This document shows positions 1-8,648 of a stretch of 24,272 nucleotides of DNA, one piece after another. Numbering within the stretch: the stretch's first letter is position 1; each line of letters starts with the position of its first letter. The position numbers and the translations under genes are program-made. The DNA comes from Pseudomonadota bacterium (GTDB taxonomy: Bacteria; Pseudomonadota; Gammaproteobacteria; Xanthomonadales; Xanthomonadaceae). The DNA lies in the NCBI GenBank assembly GCA_023392975.1, contig JAEWNA010000108.1:1-24272 (forward strand), given 5' to 3'. The notes below the pieces were generated by a model, which was not told the origin of the DNA, did not search any database, and saw nothing but the letters and a program-made list of their open reading frames with translations.

Positions 1-972
1 GGGGCCACGCCGCCCGCCGACCCCGTCGCCGACGCCGCTCCGGCCGCCGCGCCCGGCAAGCCCGGCTGGCGCGAGCGGCTGCGCAACAGCACCTTCGCGC
101 GCAGCTTCGGCGGCCTGTTCTCGCGCAACCCGAAGCTGGACGACGACCTGCTCGACGAGATCGAGACCGCGCTGCTGACCGCCGATGTCGGCGTCACCGC
201 GACCACGCAGCTGATCGAGTCGCTGCGCAAGCGGATGAAGTCGCGCGAATTCGCCGACGCCAACGCCCTGCTTGCCGCGCTCCGCGCGGACCTGATCGCG
301 CTGCTCGCGCCGGTCGCGAAACCGCTCGTCATCGGCGCGGCCGCCAGACCCTTCGTCATCCTCACCGTCGGCGTGAACGGCGTCGGCAAGACCACCACCA
401 TCGGCAAGCTCGCGCACCGCTTCAAGGCGGAAGGCCGCAGCCTGATGCTCGCCGCCGGCGACACCTTCCGCGCCGCCGCGGTCGCGCAGTTGCAGGCCTG
501 GGGTGAACGCAACGGCGTCGCCGTCGTCGCGCAGGGCCAGGACGCCGATCCCGCATCGGTGGCGTTCGACGCGCTGCAGGCGGCGAAGGCGCGCGGCACC
601 GAGGTGCTGATCGCCGACACCGCGGGCCGCCTGCACACGCAACAGGGGTTGATGGCCGAGCTCGGCAAGATCAAGCGCGTGCTCGGCAAGATCGACGCGT
701 CGGCACCGCAGGAGGTGCTGATGGTGATCGACGGCACCACCGGCCAGAACGCGCTGTCGCAGTTGCGCCAGTTCCATGCCGCGGCCGGCGTCACCGGCCT
801 GGTCGTGACCAAGCTCGACGGCACCGCCAAGGGCGGCGTGGTGTTCGCGCTGGCGCGCGAATTCGGCATCCCGATCCGCTTCGCCGGCATCGGCGAACGT
901 CCCGAGGACCTGCGCGTGTTCGACGCCGAAGCCTTCGTCGACGCTCTGCTGCCGGAGGCGCTGGGCGCGTGA
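1..972 (+). CDS. ftsY: Signal recognition particle receptor FtsY (5' end outside window)
   Basis: SRP-family GTPase that docks the SRP-ribosome complex at the inner membrane for co-translational insertion of membrane proteins. Frame 1 is open from the first base, so the start codon and most of the acidic/Ala-Pro-rich A domain lie upstream; 323 residues are visible. The N domain (about residues 20-110 of the fragment) includes a DDDLLDEIETALLTADVG stretch. The G domain follows with Walker A GVNGVGKT (about 124-131), DTFRAAA, DTAGRL (about 206-211), TKLDGTAKGG (about 270) and the closing GIGERPEDLRVFD. The internal ATG at 235 is not the start, because the N domain is encoded before it. The TGA overlaps the GTG of the next gene, which implies translational coupling with the downstream AsmA-like gene. 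All GTPase motifs are intact. Identification is certain; only the N-terminus is missing. Confidence 0.97.
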   Translation, partial: GATPPADPVADAAPAAAPGKPGWRERLRNSTFARSFGGLFSRNPKLDDDLLDEIETALLTADVGVTATTQLIESLRKRMKSREFADANALLAALRADLIALLAPVAKPLVIGAAARPFVILTVGVNGVGKTTTIGKLAHRFKAEGRSLMLAAGDTFRAAAVAQLQAWGERNGVAVVAQGQDADPASVAFDALQAAKARGTEVLIADTAGRLHTQQGLMAELGKIKRVLGKIDASAPQEVLMVIDGTTGQNALSQLRQFHAAAGVTGLVVTKLDGTAKGGVVFALAREFGIPIRFAGIGERPEDLRVFDAEAFVDALLPEALGA

Positions 973-2234
973 GCGACGCCGCGGCCGACGCGCCGCGCCC
1001 CCGGCGCCTGCGCCGGTTCGTCGTCTTCGTCGCCGGCCTGGCGCTGTTCCTGCTGTCCGCCAGCTGGCTGCTGCAGCCGCAGCGCTCGGTGCCGGTCCTG
1101 CTCGATCGGATCGGTCGCGATCTCGGGCTGGAGATCACCATCGGCGGCGTGGAAGCGCGCTTCCGCGGCACCCCGCAACTGGTCGTGCGCGACCTGCGCG
1201 TGCGCGAGCCGGGTGCGAAGACGCCGCTGCTGCTCGCCGATCGCGCCCTGCTCTCGCTGCCGTGGTCGACGCTGCGCAGCCGCGGCGCCGACCTGACCAT
1301 CGAACGGGTTGAACTCGACGCCCCCGTGCTCGATGTCCCGGCGCTGCAGGCGTGGCTCGCGAAGCGCCCGCCCGGCGCGGAGACGCGCATCCCGACGCTC
1401 ACCGACGGCCTGCGCATCGTCGACGGCGAGATCGACAACGACGATTGGCGGATAGAAGGCGTCATCATCGACCTGCCGTCGCTGCATCCCGATCGTCCGG
1501 TGAACGCGCGCCTGCGCGGCCGCTATCTCGACTCGCCGACCGCGATCCCGTTCGATCTCGCGGTGGCGATGTCGACACCCGCGAACGACGCCGGCATCGC
1601 CGCCGCCGGTACGCTGACGATCGAACGTAGCGACTGGCGGATGCCGACGACGATCCGCCTGTCCGGCCCGCTGCACCTGGGCGAGGATGAGGTCGCGATG
1701 GTCCCCGCGCGCCTCGGCGTCTCGGCGCGCTACGAATCCGGCGACACCCGCCTGCCGTTCACGCTGGGCCTGGCCGGCCCGCTGCGCTTCGACGAGGCCA
1801 CGTGGGTGCTCGCGCCCGCGGGCGTGGCCCTGCGCGGAGCGCCGCCGTTGCCATCTCTCGATGCGCACGGCGCATTGGCGCTGGGACGGCGGCTGGCGCT
1901 CGATCTCTCCGGCGCGCTGCCGCAGTGGCCGGACGCCTGGCCGGCGCTGCCGCCGCCGGTCTCGGCGTCCGCTTCCCCGCTGCCGTTCTCGCTGCGCTAC
2001 GCCGGCAAGCCCGATCTCTCCGACGTGGCCGCACTGTCGCTGCGCCGCGACACGACCCGGTTCGACGCGCGTTTCCGCCTGTACGACGTCCTCGACTGGA
2101 CGAAGCGGCCCGACGGCACCCCGCTCCCGCCGCTGGACGGGCGTCTGGTCTCGCCGAAGCTCGTGGTCTCGGGCGCGACGCTGGAAGGCGTCGAGATCGA
2201 CCTCGACGACGAACGCATCGGGAAGGAGGAGTGA
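969..2234 (+). CDS. AsmA-like membrane-anchored protein
   Basis: 421 residues starting at GTG 969, which overlaps the ftsY stop (GTGA). One N-terminal membrane helix (about residues 16-34) follows an Arg-rich cytoplasmic tail, so most of the protein is probably periplasmic. The N-terminal part has the repeating beta-strand pattern of AsmA proteins: LLDRIGRDLGLEITIGGVEA, then RDLRVREP, then LLSLPWSTLRSRGADLTIERVELD. The C-terminal part (DGRLVSPKLVVSGATLEGVEI) resembles the end of AsmA-type domains. AsmA-like proteins form elongated beta structures linked to envelope lipid transport. That role is family knowledge and nothing here shows the substrate. At 421 aa it is shorter than typical AsmA or YhdP. 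The position between ftsY and mutY suggests simple co-transcription. The fold assignment is moderately sure and the function unknown. Confidence 0.8.
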   Translation: MSDAAADAPRPRRLRRFVVFVAGLALFLLSASWLLQPQRSVPVLLDRIGRDLGLEITIGGVEARFRGTPQLVVRDLRVREPGAKTPLLLADRALLSLPWSTLRSRGADLTIERVELDAPVLDVPALQAWLAKRPPGAETRIPTLTDGLRIVDGEIDNDDWRIEGVIIDLPSLHPDRPVNARLRGRYLDSPTAIPFDLAVAMSTPANDAGIAAAGTLTIERSDWRMPTTIRLSGPLHLGEDEVAMVPARLGVSARYESGDTRLPFTLGLAGPLRFDEATWVLAPAGVALRGAPPLPSLDAHGALALGRRLALDLSGALPQWPDAWPALPPPVSASASPLPFSLRYAGKPDLSDVAALSLRRDTTRFDARFRLYDVLDWTKRPDGTPLPPLDGRLVSPKLVVSGATLEGVEIDLDDERIGKEE

Positions 2235-2236
2235 GC

Positions 2237-2593
2237 ATGTCGGCAGCGAAGGCGATCTACGACAAAGCCGTGATCGACGCATGGCGAACGCGCCGTGCCA
2301 GGTATTTCCGAAGCTTCAATCGCAGGATGTGGATCTCGGCGATCGTCGGACTGCCGGGTCTCTGGCTGTTGGCGGTCTTCACGGACTGGGCGTGGATCGT
2401 CCTGGGTGTCGTGTTGGCGCTGGCGAACACGGTATCGACCCTGTGGGAGCGCGACCGCGACCTGCGATGCCCGCACTGCGAACGTCCTGTCCGCAGCGCG
2501 AACGCATCGCCGTTGCTGCCGCAGCCGGCGTACTGCAGCCACTGCCTGTACTGGCTGGAAAGCCCCTACGCCAGCGATGCACCCGACGCGTGA
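2237..2593 (+). CDS. Small membrane protein with two hydrophobic segments and a C-terminal zinc-ribbon-like motif
   Basis: 118 residues. ATG 2237 is preceded by a strong GGAGGA ribosome site at 2225-2230 inside the end of the previous gene. A basic N-terminus (AWRTRRARYFRSFNRR) is followed by two adjacent hydrophobic segments (about residues 32-46 and 51-66). Two cysteine pairs follow, CPHC at about residue 78 and CSHC at about residue 101, arranged like a treble-clef or zinc-ribbon knuckle. The likely topology is a hairpin membrane anchor with a cytoplasmic metal-binding tail. I do not recognise the family. The gene sits 2 nt after the AsmA-like gene and its TGA overlaps the GTG of mutY, so it is part of the ftsY-mutY transcription unit. 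The strong ribosome site, the intact cysteine pairs and the tight junctions on both sides make it a real gene. The function is unknown. Confidence 0.82.
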   Translation: MSAAKAIYDKAVIDAWRTRRARYFRSFNRRMWISAIVGLPGLWLLAVFTDWAWIVLGVVLALANTVSTLWERDRDLRCPHCERPVRSANASPLLPQPAYCSHCLYWLESPYASDAPDA

Positions 2594-3639
2594 ACGCATC
2601 GCCTTCCTACGCCGACGCCCTGCTCGCCTGGTTCGACGTCTCCGGGCGGCACGACCTGCCCTGGCAGCATCCGCGCACGCCCTACCGCGTCTGGCTCTCG
2701 GAAATCATGCTGCAGCAGACCCAGGTGCGGGTGGTGATCCCCTACTTCGAGCGCTTCGTCGCCGCACTGCCCGACCTGCCATCACTGGCCGCGGCGCCGC
2801 TCGACGACGTGCTCGCGCTATGGTCGGGGCTCGGCTACTACGCCCGGGCCCGCAACCTCCACGCCGCGGCGAAGGCCTGCGTCGAACGCCATGGCGGCGA
2901 CCTGCCGCGCGATCTCACCGCGCTGACCGCCCTGCCCGGCATCGGCCGCAGCACCGCCGGCGCGATCCTGTCGCAGGCGTGGGGCGACCGCTTCGCGATC
3001 CTCGACGGCAACGTCAAGCGCGTGTTGTGCCGCGTGCACGGCATCGACGGCTGGCCGGGCGCGCCGTCGGTCGAAAGGAAGCTGTGGGAGATCGCGGAAT
3101 CCCTGCTACCCGACGCACGTCTCGCCGATTACACCCAGGCGCAGATGGATTTCGGGGCGACGCTGTGCACGCGCCACGACCCCGCCTGCGTGCTGTGCCC
3201 GCTGCAGTCGCGCTGTGTCGCGCTGCGCGAGGGTCGTGTCGCCGATCTACCGACGCCCAAGCCGGGCAAGCCGCTGCCGGAACGTACGGCGGTGGTCCTG
3301 CGCCTGCACGACGGCGACGGTCGCGTACTGCTGCAGCGCCGCCCGGCGACCGGCGTGTGGGCCGCGCTGTGGTCGCTGCCCGAGGCGCCGGATCACGTCG
3401 AGGCGCGCGCCTGGTTCGAGGCGCACGTCGCCGGCGACTACGACGCAGGCGAAGCGCTGGACGAAGTCCTGCACGGGTTCACGCACTATCGCCTGCGCCT
3501 GCACCCGCTGGCCTGGCGCGGCGTCGCATCGCACGACGCGATCCGCGACAATGACGACCTGCGCTGGGTCGCGCGGGATGCGCTGGCGACGCTGGGCATC
3601 CCCGCGCCGATCCGCAGCCTGATCGCCACGAACGACTGA
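2590..3639 (+). CDS. mutY: Adenine DNA glycosylase MutY
   Basis: Removes adenine mispaired with 8-oxoguanine (base excision repair), preventing G:C to T:A transversions. 349 residues, close to the E. coli length. The start is GTG 2590, overlapping the previous TGA (GTGA), and places LPWQHPRTPYRVWLSEIMLQQ near the N-terminus as in other MutY proteins. Catalytic Glu38 lies in SEIMLQQTQV. The helix-hairpin-helix LPGIGRSTAGAI (115-126) is followed by catalytic Asp139 in ILDGNVKR. The 4Fe-4S ligands C193, C200, C203 and C209 have the C-X6-C-X2-C-X5-C spacing. A C-terminal NUDIX-like 8-oxoG recognition domain spans about 225-345. All key residues are present. yggX follows after 12 nt, so two oxidative-damage genes are adjacent, as in many gammaproteobacteria. 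Confidence 0.97.
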   Translation: MNASPSYADALLAWFDVSGRHDLPWQHPRTPYRVWLSEIMLQQTQVRVVIPYFERFVAALPDLPSLAAAPLDDVLALWSGLGYYARARNLHAAAKACVERHGGDLPRDLTALTALPGIGRSTAGAILSQAWGDRFAILDGNVKRVLCRVHGIDGWPGAPSVERKLWEIAESLLPDARLADYTQAQMDFGATLCTRHDPACVLCPLQSRCVALREGRVADLPTPKPGKPLPERTAVVLRLHDGDGRVLLQRRPATGVWAALWSLPEAPDHVEARAWFEAHVAGDYDAGEALDEVLHGFTHYRLRLHPLAWRGVASHDAIRDNDDLRWVARDALATLGIPAPIRSLIATND

Positions 3640-3651
3640 CGGACCCTCCCC

Positions 3652-3954
3652 ATGCCCCGCACCGTGTTCTGCGCCTACGAACAACGCGAGACCGAAGGCC
3701 TCGACTTCCCGCCCTGGCCGGGCGAACTCGGCCAGCGCGTGCTCGCCGGCATCGGCAAGAGCGCCTGGGCCAAATGGCTCGCGCACCAGACGATGCTGAT
3801 CAACGAGAACCGCCTCTCGCCGATGAATCCCGAACACCGCAAGTTCCTGCAGGGCGAGATGGAGAAGTTCCTGTTCGGCGGCGGCGCCGAAAAACCGGCG
3901 GGTTACTCGCCGGAAGCCGGGGCCGACCCGTCCGCAGGCACCGACTCGACCTGA
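3652..3954 (+). CDS. yggX: Fe(2+)-trafficking / oxidative damage protection protein YggX
   Basis: 100-residue cytoplasmic protein of the YggX family, linked to iron trafficking and protection of Fe-S clusters from oxidants. Family hallmarks are VFCAYEQRETEGLDFPPWPG with the conserved Cys7, then WAKWLAHQTMLINENRLSP and EHRKFLQGEMEKFLFGG. The last 15 or so residues (after EKPAGY) extend beyond the usual roughly 90-residue length and are low in complexity. The ATG at 3652 is 12 nt after mutY. The 3' end overlaps, in convergent orientation, the last 52 bp of the minus-strand lipoprotein gene, and that overlap is exactly the non-conserved tail. Identification is firm. Confidence 0.95.
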   Translation: MPRTVFCAYEQRETEGLDFPPWPGELGQRVLAGIGKSAWAKWLAHQTMLINENRLSPMNPEHRKFLQGEMEKFLFGGGAEKPAGYSPEAGADPSAGTDST

Positions 3955-4379
3955 CGCTTTTCCCGCGCGTCGTGCTCGGCGGTGCGGATCGCCTTCACGT
4001 CCAGCGGCCGGATCTCCTGGATCGTGCAGGAAATCGGCATCAGGCCGTGGTTGGCGACGTAGACATGATCGAACTTGGCGCTGAGCCGGCCGACGGTGTC
4101 GCGGAAGGCGATGCGGTCGGCGAAATCCAGTTCCGTGCACGGCGGGAACAACTGGATCAGCCAGGCCTTGCCCGGCGTGGTCCACAGGGCGAACGCACCG
4201 TCGCCGAGCGGGGTCCAGCCGTTGTAGCTGTGGGTGTACTGGATGCTGTCGACCGGCGCACCGGCGTGGGCGCGATACAGCGCCAGGCGTTCGGCATCGC
4301 GCTGCGCGGCATCGGTGGCGCAGGCGGACAGGGCGAGCGCCGCGAGCAGCGGCACCAGCAGACGGGATGTGCGGCGCAT
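3903..4379 (-). CDS. Small lipoprotein of unknown function (resembles DUF6491)
   Basis: 158 residues with a lipoprotein signal: basic MRRTSRLL, a hydrophobic core and lipobox LSAC with Cys20 as the expected acylated residue. The mature part contains YTHSYNGWTPLGDGAFALWT and KAWLIQLFPPCTELDFADRIAF, then PISCTIQEIRPLD near the end. Two further cysteines (about residues 101 and 137) could form a disulfide in the periplasm. The pattern matches small Xanthomonadaceae lipoproteins I associate with DUF6491; that label is from memory and is not proved here. The gene is monocistronic and its 3' end overlaps yggX by 52 bp. Its upstream side faces the tRNA-Phe promoter region. Function unknown. Confidence 0.85.
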   Translation of the reverse strand: MRRTSRLLVPLLAALALSACATDAAQRDAERLALYRAHAGAPVDSIQYTHSYNGWTPLGDGAFALWTTPGKAWLIQLFPPCTELDFADRIAFRDTVGRLSAKFDHVYVANHGLMPISCTIQEIRPLDVKAIRTAEHDAREKRQVESVPADGSAPASGE

Positions 4380-4489
4380 GGGAACCTCCGTGGGGGCGTG
4401 CGAGCAGGGAATGAATGCCGCGGACGATCATGCGCCCGCGCCAGAACGACGAAAACCACCCCTTCCCTCGTATTCAGCCCCCGGCCGGC

Positions 4490-4518
4490 TTGCCCTGCCG
4501 CCCGAGGCCCCGTATCAT
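4490..4518 (+). promoter_or_regulatory. Putative sigma70 promoter of tRNA-Phe
   Basis: TTGCCC (4490-4495) and TATCAT (4513-4518) are separated by exactly 17 nt. The -10 matches the consensus at 5 of 6 positions. The downstream GC-rich stretch before the tRNA (start expected near 4525) resembles the discriminator of stringently controlled stable-RNA promoters. This is inference from sequence and position only. Confidence 0.55.
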
Positions 4519-4533
4519 TCCGCGCTCGCCCGT

Positions 4534-4609
4534 GGCCGGGTAGCTCAGTTGGTAGAGCAGGGGATTGAAAATCCCCGTGTCGGGGGTTCGATTCCCTCCC
4601 CGGCCACCA
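4534..4609 (+). tRNA. tRNA-Phe (anticodon GAA)
   Basis: 76 nt including an encoded CCA (4607-4609). Acceptor stem GGCCGGG (4534-4540) pairs with CCCGGCC (4599-4605), and the discriminator is A4606. The D-arm is GCTCAGTTGGTAGAGC. The anticodon stem GGGGA/TCCCC encloses loop TTGAAAA, with anticodon GAA at 4567-4569 (tRNA positions 34-36). The T-arm contains GGTTCGATTCC. All stems pair well. It is followed about 40 nt downstream by a strong terminator, so it is probably transcribed alone. Confidence 0.98.
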
Positions 4610-4647
4610 TGATTCCAGCCGATGTCGTCGCAGGCGACCGGCGAAAG

Positions 4648-4675
4648 AAAAAGCCCGCAGCGATGCGGGCTTTTT
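4648..4675 (+). terminator. Rho-independent terminator after tRNA-Phe (bidirectional)
   Basis: Stem GCCCGCA (4653-4659), loop GCGA, stem TGCGGGC (4664-4670), then TTTTT (4671-4675). Five A residues precede the stem, so the same hairpin has a T-run on the minus strand and could also stop transcripts coming from purA. Confidence 0.9.
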
Positions 4676-4768
4676 CGTGTGCGGGACACCGGGACGCTGC
4701 GGGTCCGCAACGCATGCCGATCGCCGGCCGGCCCCTCGCACGACGACGATGAGGCCACTCCTGCGGCC

Positions 4769-4788
4769 GACGGCGACGCATCGCCGTC
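4769..4788 (-). terminator. Stem-loop just downstream of purA
   Basis: GACGGCGA and TCGCCGTC form an 8-bp perfect stem with a 4-nt loop, 10 nt beyond the purA stop. There is no T-run, so it is a weak terminator candidate or an mRNA 3'-end stabiliser. The bidirectional hairpin at 4648-4675 may be the real stop. Confidence 0.3.
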
Positions 4789-4798
4789 GTCGGCGCGA

Positions 4799-6091
<1,293 letters not shown>

Positions 6092-6120
6092 GACCTGACT
6101 CCGGAAAGCACGTTGTAGGA

Positions 6121-6181
6121 GCGCCGGAAGGCGCGACCTTGCCGCGAGTCGACCCGGGACGCGGATCGCGCCTTCCGGCGC
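6121..6181. repeat. REP-like inverted repeat pair in the purA upstream region
   Basis: GCGCCGGAAGGCGCGA (6121-6136) and its exact reverse complement (6166-6181) are separated by 29 nt. The left copy is preceded by TGTAGGA, giving the TGTAGGAGCG...CGCGACC form typical of repetitive extragenic palindromes in Pseudomonas and Xanthomonadaceae (recalled from general knowledge). Each arm is itself partly palindromic (GCGCC GGAA GGCGC). The pair sits between the protease terminator and the purA start. Confidence 0.75.
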
Positions 6182-6208
6182 GCCCGCGTGGACCGACCCC
6201 CGACACGG

Positions 6209-6244
6209 AAAAAGCCGGCGGGGCGTGGGCCCCGTCCGGCTTTT
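6209..6244 (-). terminator. Rho-independent terminator of the metalloprotease gene
   Basis: AAAAGCCGG (6210-6218) pairs with CCGGCTTTT (6236-6244). An inner GC stem (6219-6224 with 6229-6234) is closed by a short loop. On the minus strand the stem ends in TTTTT, so it terminates transcripts from the gene ending at 6345. It insulates purA from that gene. Confidence 0.85.
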
Positions 6245-6344
6245 GTGCATTATCCGGGTTTTCGGCGCGGGGACCACCCTCGCGTCCCGGAATTCCCGGC
6301 CGGGGGATGAACGGCGAGCCGCCCCTCCCCCTTCCAGGGACGCG

Positions 6345-8090
6345 TCAGCGCGTGCCCGCCTTGCCCTGCTGGCGGTCGACGTAGTCATCGACGCCGTTCC
6401 TGTCGGTGTCGAGGCGGCGGCCGGTGACCTGGTAGTAGGTCCGGCTGGACAGCGGGCCACGGACATAGCGCTTCTGGGTCGGATCCCAGTACGTGGCCTG
6501 CGGATCGACGCTCTCGCCGATGAAGTACATCGTGGTCGAGGGGAACAGATCGATGTTGGTGCCCGGGAAGCAGTCGGTCGTGTCGGGACCGCCGCCCAGC
6601 CGGTCGCCGAGCGCCTTCAGGCAATCCTCCGGCGTGATCACCTCGTAGACGTGGCGCTTCTGGTCCAGCCGTGCGATCGGCAGGCTCAGGCCACGGCCCG
6701 GGTCCACGCTGGCCTTGTCGACCAGCGTGCGCGTCGTCTGCGGCCAGGGCTCGAACGGCATGCCGGTGAAGTCGGCGATGCGCCCGTCGCGCACCATCTG
6801 GTCCAGTGCGACCACCCGCGGCAGTTCGCGCATCTGCAGGTTCGCCAGTTGCAGCGGCGCTTCGCCGAGGTTGAACACGCCCAGGTTGAGGTTGCCACCG
6901 ATGGTGTCGAGGGTGCCGGCGTCGAACGCGTGCAGGCGCGGGTTGAGCGACATCGCGGTGCCGCCCGAATCGCGCAGGATCACATCCTTGATGACGATCG
7001 GGTTGGGCGTACTCAGGCTGAAATTCACGGAGGTGAACGTCGCGCCGATGTGGAACAGCACGCCGCCGGGCGCCTGCCCCGGCGTGCCGACGCAGCTGCC
7101 GGGGTTGGGCGTGTTCCAGCGCAGCGTGTACGGGTAATACGTGCCGCCCTGGAACGTCTGCGCGGGGCCGGTCGGACCGATCACGGTCGGGTTGATCCAC
7201 GGACTGGAGCAGCCCGCGAACGACCACGCCAGCACCGGGGGCGTGGCGGAGGGATAGAGCACGGTCATGTCGAGACTGTAGGCCGCGGCCGCGTTCGGAT
7301 TGACCATGTCCCAGTTCCACATCGTCTGCAGCGACAGGCCGACGTTGGCCGCCAGCGTGGAGAACTCACCGTCGCTGAAGTGGCGACGATAGCCGGCGCG
7401 GTCCTCGGCATTGAGGCTGCCGCCTGCGGGCATGACGTGGTGCTTGTAAGTGTCCTCGTCCGGCGCGAGGGTGGTGTTGTGCGCGAGGCCGTAGTTGTGG
7501 CCGGCTTCGTGCGCGGCGGTGCCGCCGATCGAGTTGGCCCAGCGATCGAGCGTGGAGTTGGCGCCGTTGAGTGCACCGCCCGGGCCGCCGGTCCAGTCCT
7601 GGTAGGTCTTGCCCCAGACGTAGGAATAATCGACGGCCGTGCCGTCGCCGGTGTCCACGTTCTGCGCCAGGCCGAACAGGCCGTCGGTGATGTCGGACTT
7701 GGTCGTCACCGCCACGGTGTTGCGGCGCGGGAAGGTCGCGGGCGGCAGCGTGGCGGTCGGGATGACCTGCACGTTGAATTCGCAGTAGTCGAGTTCGACC
7801 ACGTGCGTGATCGCATCGCGCAGCGCGGTGGTGGTGCCGGTATAGCTCGGCAGGTCGGCCGCGTTGAATGCCGCCGCGGGATTCGTCGCCGAAGCGGCCG
7901 AGAAACCGAACGACGGGTAAGTCAACGGCGCGTTGGGATAGAGCAGATAGAGCTTGTTCGCCTTGTTGGCGGGGTTGTAGGCGAGGCAGGTGGCCGCCTG
8001 GGCACCGCCGGCGAGCGACAGCAGGGCCAGCGCCAGCCCGGTACGACGCAGCATCCTGCTGCGCGCGCGCATTTCGATCGTGTCATTCAT
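6345..8090 (-). CDS. Secreted metzincin-type zinc metalloprotease
   Basis: 581 residues. ATG 8090 is chosen because GGAGAG lies 8-13 nt upstream; an earlier in-frame ATG at 8105 overlaps that ribosome site. A Sec signal peptide covers about residues 1-32 (MLRRTGLALALLSLAGGAQA). The zinc-binding motif HEAGHNYGLAH occupies 194-204: three His ligands and Glu195 as general base, the HExxHxxGxxH form of metzincins. A candidate Met-turn is HHVMPAGG (Met220). The region beyond about 250 is a long beta-rich part of unknown role. The C-terminus DTDRNGVDDYVDR resembles a calcium-binding DxDxNGxxD loop. I cannot assign a peptidase family with confidence. The gene is monocistronic, has its own terminator, and lies between purA and hflC with REP-like palindromes on both sides, which suggests an insertion. 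Extracellular proteolysis is inferred. Confidence 0.88.
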   Translation of the reverse strand: MNDTIEMRARSRMLRRTGLALALLSLAGGAQAATCLAYNPANKANKLYLLYPNAPLTYPSFGFSAASATNPAAAFNAADLPSYTGTTTALRDAITHVVELDYCEFNVQVIPTATLPPATFPRRNTVAVTTKSDITDGLFGLAQNVDTGDGTAVDYSYVWGKTYQDWTGGPGGALNGANSTLDRWANSIGGTAAHEAGHNYGLAHNTTLAPDEDTYKHHVMPAGGSLNAEDRAGYRRHFSDGEFSTLAANVGLSLQTMWNWDMVNPNAAAAYSLDMTVLYPSATPPVLAWSFAGCSSPWINPTVIGPTGPAQTFQGGTYYPYTLRWNTPNPGSCVGTPGQAPGGVLFHIGATFTSVNFSLSTPNPIVIKDVILRDSGGTAMSLNPRLHAFDAGTLDTIGGNLNLGVFNLGEAPLQLANLQMRELPRVVALDQMVRDGRIADFTGMPFEPWPQTTRTLVDKASVDPGRGLSLPIARLDQKRHVYEVITPEDCLKALGDRLGGGPDTTDCFPGTNIDLFPSTTMYFIGESVDPQATYWDPTQKRYVRGPLSSRTYYQVTGRRLDTDRNGVDDYVDRQQGKAGTR

Positions 8091-8157
8091 AACGTGTCTC
8101 TCCATAGGAACAGCGAATCGAACGCCGACGCGACCGGTCGATCCTCGCCGGCGACAT

Positions 8158-8201
8158 CGCGAGACGACGTGCGCGATCCATGATCGTCGATGCGTCTCGC
8201 G
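8158..8201. repeat. 9-bp inverted repeat upstream of the metalloprotease gene
   Basis: CGCGAGACG (8158-8166) and CGTCTCGCG (8193-8201) are exact reverse complements 26 nt apart. The loop contains a second small dyad, CGATC-CATG-ATCG. It lies 68-111 nt upstream of the protease start codon, a position suited to a regulatory or leader structure. Its role is unknown. Confidence 0.5.
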
Positions 8202-8648
8202 CAGCCATCCTTGCGCGCGCGCGATGCGAACGGAAGGACGAAAGCGGGAACGAATCGCATGCGAACGCGAGAAAGCGTGATGGGCACCCGTTCGCGGATG
8301 CCGACCGTGTCGATGCGGATCAACCGCGACGCGGCGGATGGGAACCAAGCGATCCGGTGTCGATGACGACAGCACCAGGCATGCGCAGCCGTCGCATCAC
8401 GGCGCGCCGACAAGCGTCGTGCAAGAAGCACGACAACGCACCATCGGACACGGCGACGTGCGGAAGGGCGACCCGGAGGCCGGTCATGGATGCACGCGTG
8501 GCTGACGGGAAGAGAACGATGTCAGCCGGCTGATGCGGGCCTGGCGTGTCGCGAGGATGCGCGCGCGAGCGAAGCCTTCGCCGCCATGAAAGACAAACGC
8601 CGTCCTCGCACCGGCGAGGAAGGCGTCGAGATCGCACATCGCCGCGGG

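Noticed and set aside
235..237. ATG 235 as the ftsY start
   Set aside because: The conserved N domain of FtsY is encoded in frame upstream to the window edge.
6225..8183. 652-codon plus-strand frame antisense to the metalloprotease gene
   Set aside because: The minus-strand product has a signal peptide, zinc motif and ribosome site; the plus-strand frame has none.
8180..8637. Small genes in the hflC-protease gap (117 codons plus strand, 105 codons minus strand)
   Set aside because: No ribosome site, no recognisable domain, Arg-rich composition, and the minus-strand frame starts inside the region just before the REP-like hairpin.
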